From: Rhodocyclaceae bacterium
Lineage (GTDB): Bacteria > Pseudomonadota > Gammaproteobacteria > Burkholderiales > Rhodocyclaceae
Length of the DNA stretch: 9,138 nt
Direction: 5' to 3'
Assembly (NCBI GenBank): GCA_020849155.1
Contig: JADLGU010000229.1
Coordinates: 1-9,138 of the forward strand
Shown: piece by piece, positions 6,025-9,138 of the stretch
Numbering within the stretch: position 1 is the stretch's first letter
How the letters are laid out: each line of letters opens with the position of its first letter
Notes under the pieces: model-generated
Seen by the model: only the letters and a program-made list of their open reading frames with translations
Database searches by the model: none
What the model was told of the DNA's origin: nothing
Position numbers and translations under genes: made by a program

Positions 6025-7479
6025 ATGGAAGAATCGCCCAGACCTGCCGCGAAAACCGATATCCAGGCGATGTACAGCCCGCTCGGCAGCCTGATCCGGC
6101 GCCAGCCGGTGACCGTGCCGCTGGACGCCACGGTGCGCCAGGCCATCGCCATCATGGACGAGAAGCGCATCGGCTCGATCATCGTCGCCGACGAGAGCGG
6201 GCGGCTGCCGCTGGGCATCTTTACCCTGCGCGACCTGCTGCACCGGGTGGCGCTGCCCGGCTGCACCCTCGACCTGCCGATCGCCTCGGTGATGACCGCC
6301 GGGGTGATCACCGTCAAGCCGCAGACCACCGCTTACCAGGCGGCGCTGATCATGGGCCGCCGCGGCCTGCGCCACCTGCTGGTGGTCGACGAGGCCGGCG
6401 GCCTGCTTGGCATCGTCTCGCAGAACGACCTCTTCGCCCTGCAGCGCACCGGGCTCAACGACGTCACCGGCAATATCCGCGAGGCGCGCGACCTGGCCGC
6501 CCTGCAGGCCTGCTCGCGCGACATCCGCAGCATGGCCGCCACCCTGCTGGGGCAGGGTGTGGCGGCCGACCAGCTGACGCACCTGATCTCGACACTCAAC
6601 GACCTGCTCACCCTGCGCATCATCGAGCTGACCCACGACGAGTTCGAACTGCCGCAGGTGAAGTGGTGCTGGGTGGCGCTCGGCTCGGAGGGGCGCTACG
6701 AGCAGACGCTGTCCACCGACCAGGACAACGGCATCATCTTCGATCCTGACGGCGCCGACGCCGAGGCGTTGCGCCGGCTGCTGCTGCCCTTCGCCGATTC
6801 GGTGAACCGCAAGCTCGACGCCTGCGGCTTTCCGCTTTGCAAGGGCGGCATCATGGCCGGCAATCCGGAGTGGTGCCTGTCGCTGGAGGAATGGCGCGGC
6901 AAGTTCGCCCGCTGGATCCAGACGCCGGAGCCCAAGGCGCTGCTCAACGCCTCGATCTTCTTCGACTTCCGCCCGCTCTATGGCGACGAGGAGCTGTCGC
7001 ACAGCCTGCGCGAATGGCTTCTGGAGGCCTCGGGCAAGGCCACCCTGTTCCTGCGCCTGATGACCGAGAACGCCCTGCAATGCCAGCCGCCGTTGGGCCT
7101 GATCCGCGATTTCACCTTCGACAACAACAAGGAGTTTCCGCACACCATCGACCTGAAGATGCACGGCTCGCGGCCCTTCGTCGACGCCGCGCGCATCTTC
7201 GCCCTGGCCAACGGCGTGGCGGTGACCAGCACCGCCCAGCGCCTGCGCGGCGCGGCCGAGGCGACCAGCCTGGGCGCCGACATCGAGGCGATGATCGACG
7301 GCTTCTACTTCATCCAGCAGCTGCGCCTGCGCCACCAGCAGGGCCTGAAAGGCGAGGAAGCCGGCGCCAACCGCATCGATCCCGATGCGCTCAACGAGCT
7401 CGACCGCTTCATCCTCAAGGAAGCCTTCAGGCAGGCGCGCAAGCTGCAGGACAAGCTGAAGCTGGATTACCGGCTATAG
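6025..7479 (+). CDS. CBS-pair / DUF294 putative nucleotidyltransferase
   Basis: A 484-residue soluble protein. Residues about 22-140 hold two CBS repeats, a Bateman module that usually binds adenine nucleotides. Residues about 145-320 are a GlnD-like nucleotidyltransferase domain of the DUF294 type, with GSEGRYEQ (220-227) and TDQDNG (231-236). Gly220-Ser221 and Asp232/Asp234 fit the nucleotide- and metal-binding residues of the Pol-beta superfamily. The rest (about 335-480) is the helical DUF294 C-terminal region (RLMTENAL, FDNNKEFPHTIDLK, RPFVDAARIFAL). The ATG at 6025 is preferred: it is 13 bases after the exonuclease stop with GGAA at 6015-6018. An in-frame ATG at 5968 would overlap the exonuclease gene. 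Relatives often carry a cyclic-nucleotide-binding domain in front; here only CBS is present. By analogy with GlnD it could uridylylate or adenylylate a protein, or make a nucleotide signal. The CBS pair could read AMP/ATP, which Acs activity changes. Both ideas are inference. Confidence 0.9.
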   Translation: MEESPRPAAKTDIQAMYSPLGSLIRRQPVTVPLDATVRQAIAIMDEKRIGSIIVADESGRLPLGIFTLRDLLHRVALPGCTLDLPIASVMTAGVITVKPQTTAYQAALIMGRRGLRHLLVVDEAGGLLGIVSQNDLFALQRTGLNDVTGNIREARDLAALQACSRDIRSMAATLLGQGVAADQLTHLISTLNDLLTLRIIELTHDEFELPQVKWCWVALGSEGRYEQTLSTDQDNGIIFDPDGADAEALRRLLLPFADSVNRKLDACGFPLCKGGIMAGNPEWCLSLEEWRGKFARWIQTPEPKALLNASIFFDFRPLYGDEELSHSLREWLLEASGKATLFLRLMTENALQCQPPLGLIRDFTFDNNKEFPHTIDLKMHGSRPFVDAARIFALANGVAVTSTAQRLRGAAEATSLGADIEAMIDGFYFIQQLRLRHQQGLKGEEAGANRIDPDALNELDRFILKEAFRQARKLQDKLKLDYRL

Positions 7480-7523
7480 GGCCGGCTGAAAAGTCGGTCC
7501 GCGCAGCACGGCGCGACAGCGAT
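7480..7523. other. Short convergent intergenic gap
   Basis: These 44 bases separate the convergent DUF294 and IclR genes. Only weak short inverted repeats are visible (CCGGC 7470-7474 with GCCGG 7481-7485; CGCGC 7500-7504 with GCGCG 7511-7515). Neither has a T-run, so no intrinsic terminator is called for either strand. Confidence 0.5.
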
Positions 7524-8348
7524 TCAGAAACTGCCTCCGGTGGCCGCGAAGAGCCGGTCGCGCAGCTGGATCAGGCGCGGGCCGATCTCCTCGAAGATCC
7601 GCTGCCGCGGCATCTCGAAGGGCGGGCCGGCGCAGGTGAGGGCGAGGACCTTCGAGTGGTCGCGCGAAACCAGCGGCACGGCCACCGAGTAGACGTCCTT
7701 GTTCCACTCGCCGAGCGAGACGCAGAATCCGTTCTTCTGATAGTCGCGCACCGCCTTTTCGAAGCTGGCGCGGAAGCCCTCCCAGTCCTCCTTGCGCGCG
7801 GTCTTGCGGTGCTCCTCGAGCATCGCCGCGCGCGCCGCCTCGGGCAGTCCGCAGTGGTAGGCGCGTCCCAGCGCCGTCATGCCGTAGGGTACGCGGGCGC
7901 CGACCTCCAGGCGCATCTGGAAGGTCGGGTTGCCCTGGCAGACCTCGAGGAAGACCATGTAGGGGTTGTCGCGCGCCGCCAGGCAGACCGTGGCGCGGGC
8001 GTACTCGGCAAATTCCTGCATCAGCGGCCGGGCGATGGCGCGGATGTCCTGGCTGGCGAGGAAGGAATAACCCAGCGCCAGGACGCCCGCCGAGAGCGAA
8101 TACTTGCCCGACTCCGGCGAGTAGTTGAGATAGCCGAGCTGGGTCAGGGTGTAGGTCAGGCGCGTCACCGTCGGCTTGGGCAGGCGGGCGCGCTGGGCGA
8201 TCTCGCTGTTGCCCAGCACCGGGTGGCGCGGCGTGAAGGCGCGCAGGATGTCGAGGCCGCGCGCCAGTGCGGTGACGAACTGGCGGTCCTTGGCCGCCTT
8301 GCCGTCGCGCGGCTTTTCGCCTGTCGTCTTGAGCGGCGCCCTGGCCAT
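7524..8348 (-). CDS. IclR-family transcriptional regulator
   Basis: A 274-residue regulator of usual IclR length. After a basic tail of about 22 residues comes a winged helix-turn-helix (about 24-85; ALARGLDILRAF, SEIAQRARLPKPTVTRL). The C-terminal effector domain (about 100-268) includes RLEVGARVPYGMTALGRAYH, KNGFCVSLGEW and SVAVPL, typical of the PcaR/PobR-like branch that responds to aromatic or other small acids. The effector is not predictable from sequence here. Two in-frame ATGs lie at 8354 and 8348. The GGAGGA ribosome site ends directly against the first but sits six bases before the second, so the second (MARAPLK) is chosen. The gene starts two bases after the stop of the oxidoreductase gene, so they form an operon and the regulator may control that operon. 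It converges on the signalling unit and has no evident link to it. Confidence 0.93.
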   Translation of the reverse strand: MARAPLKTTGEKPRDGKAAKDRQFVTALARGLDILRAFTPRHPVLGNSEIAQRARLPKPTVTRLTYTLTQLGYLNYSPESGKYSLSAGVLALGYSFLASQDIRAIARPLMQEFAEYARATVCLAARDNPYMVFLEVCQGNPTFQMRLEVGARVPYGMTALGRAYHCGLPEAARAAMLEEHRKTARKEDWEGFRASFEKAVRDYQKNGFCVSLGEWNKDVYSVAVPLVSRDHSKVLALTCAGPPFEMPRQRIFEEIGPRLIQLRDRLFAATGGSF

Positions 8349-8350
8349 GT

Positions 8351-9138
8351 TCATTCCTCCGGCAGTATGACGACCTTGCCTTTTACCTGGCGGTCGAGCA
8401 GGCGCTGGAAGGCCTCCGGCGCCCGCGCCAGTGGGAAGCGCTCGCTGACGACGGGGTTGATTTTCCTTGCGGCGAACCAGGCCATCAGCTGCTTCATGTT
8501 GCGGACGTGGCCGCGCGGGTCCTGGCGCACCGAATCGCCCCAGTACACGCCGAGCAGCTGGCGTTCCTTCAGCAGCGCCAGGTTGAGCGGGATCTTCGGG
8601 ATCTCGCCGGCGGCGAAACCGACGATGAGCAGCCGGCCGCGCCAGGCCATGGCGCGCAGCGCCGACTCGGTGTAGCCGCCGCCGACCGGATCGTAGACGA
8701 CGTCGACGCCCTTCTCGCCGGTCAGCGCCAGGGTGCGCTGGCGCAGGTCGTCCGTCGTGTAGTTGATCGTTTCGTCGGCGCCGAGCTGCCGGCACAGCGC
8801 CAGCTTGTCCTCGCTCGAAGCGGCGGCGATGACGCGCGCGCCCATCGCCTTGCCGATCTCGACGGCGGCCGCACCGACGCCGCCGGCCGCGCCCAGCACC
8901 AGCAGCGTCTCGCCCGCCTGCAGCCGCCCGCAGTCCTGCAACGCATGCAGCGACGTGCCGTAGGTCAGCACCAGCGCCGCGCCGCTGGCGAAATCCATGT
9001 TCTCCGGCAGCGGCATGATCTTCTCTGCCGCCACGGTGCATTCCTCGGCGAAGCCGCCGGTGCCGGGAAAGCCGATGACGCGGTCGCCGGCCTTGAGGCC
9101 CTGCACGCCTTCGCCGACTTCCTTGATCAGGCCCGCCA
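8351..9138 (-). CDS. Zinc-free MDR oxidoreductase (NADPH:quinone oxidoreductase-like), N-terminus outside window
   Basis: This is the C-terminal 260 or so residues of a medium-chain dehydrogenase/reductase of the quinone oxidoreductase type. The frame is open to the window edge; the GTG at 9106 is an internal Val within EVGEGVQGLKAGDRVIGF, so it is not a start. Visible features are the end of the GroES-like catalytic domain, the TYGTSLHAL segment and a Rossmann fold with the nucleotide motif LGAAGGVG. After it come ADETINY, GVDVVYDPVGG and a C-terminal FPLARAPEAFQRL segment followed by KGKVVI. No zinc-binding Cys/His cluster is seen in the part present. Such proteins reduce quinones or alpha,beta-unsaturated carbonyls with NADPH in the cytoplasm; the true substrate is unknown. 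It lies directly upstream of, and is probably co-transcribed with, the IclR gene. It may belong to a larger catabolic operon to the right. Confidence 0.92.
   Translation of the reverse strand, partial: AGLIKEVGEGVQGLKAGDRVIGFPGTGGFAEECTVAAEKIMPLPENMDFASGAALVLTYGTSLHALQDCGRLQAGETLLVLGAAGGVGAAAVEIGKAMGARVIAAASSEDKLALCRQLGADETINYTTDDLRQRTLALTGEKGVDVVYDPVGGGYTESALRAMAWRGRLLIVGFAAGEIPKIPLNLALLKERQLLGVYWGDSVRQDPRGHVRNMKQLMAWFAARKINPVVSERFPLARAPEAFQRLLDRQVKGKVVILPEE
8355..8360 (-). promoter_or_regulatory. Ribosome binding site that decides the IclR start
   Basis: GGAGGA on the minus strand lies within the last codons of the oxidoreductase gene. Spacing is zero to the ATG at 8354 and six bases to the ATG at 8348, so initiation at 8348 is favoured. 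The ATG at 8354 would overlap the upstream TGA as ATGA. Confidence 0.75.

Noticed and set aside
2631..6329. A 1232-codon open frame on the minus strand across the kinase, receiver and exonuclease genes
   Set aside because: Its translation is low-complexity (rich in Gln, His, Ala, Arg, Asp) with no recognisable domain, and it mirrors the GC-biased third positions of three well-supported plus-strand genes.
7470..7515. Short inverted repeats at the convergent junction, considered as a bidirectional terminator
   Set aside because: Stems are only five base pairs and no T-run follows on either strand.
6837..8675. A 612-codon plus-strand open frame spanning the DUF294 end and both minus-strand genes
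   Set aside because: It crosses three clear genes in the wrong frame or strand and has no family likeness.

Overview
The window is GC-rich, densely coded bacterial DNA. Its codon use (strong G/C at third positions), gene types and protein sequences suggest a betaproteobacterium, perhaps a Rhodocyclales-like organism (Azoarcus/Thauera type). This placement is an inference from gene content and was not tested by a search. There are seven convincing protein genes (two cut by the window edges) and no RNA genes, insertion sequences, CRISPR arrays or long repeats.

Layout. (1) Bases 1-338 carry the 3' end of acs (acetyl-CoA synthetase), closed by a clear intrinsic terminator at 359-385. (2) A sigma70-like -10 box at 417-422 starts a five-gene plus-strand unit running to 7479: a 66-residue two-helix membrane protein; a 914-residue histidine kinase whose sensor is a sodium:solute symporter fold followed by a STAC-like linker (CbrA/CrbS architecture); a 123-residue stand-alone receiver overlapping the kinase stop codon; a 729-residue membrane protein joining a PAS domain and a degenerate histidine-kinase core to an intact DEDDh 3'-5' exonuclease; and a 484-residue CBS-pair/DUF294 putative nucleotidyltransferase. 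(3) After a 44-base convergent gap, a minus-strand pair follows: an IclR-family regulator, preceded by a zinc-free MDR (NADPH:quinone oxidoreductase-like) gene that runs off the right edge.

How the genes may work together. Next to acs, the symporter-kinase is plausibly a carbon-source (acetate or other small carboxylate) sensor. Its partner receiver has no DNA-binding domain, so the output must be a protein contact. The next gene encodes a kinase-like protein whose phospho-acceptor His is replaced by Glu and whose ATP-binding motifs are lost, while its exonuclease catalytic residues are all present. This suggests a cascade: kinase, single-domain receiver, pseudokinase-exonuclease, and then a CBS-gated nucleotidyltransferase. 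That circuit is the most interesting item here. The domain layout is seen in the sequence; the signalling order and any nucleotide product are inference.
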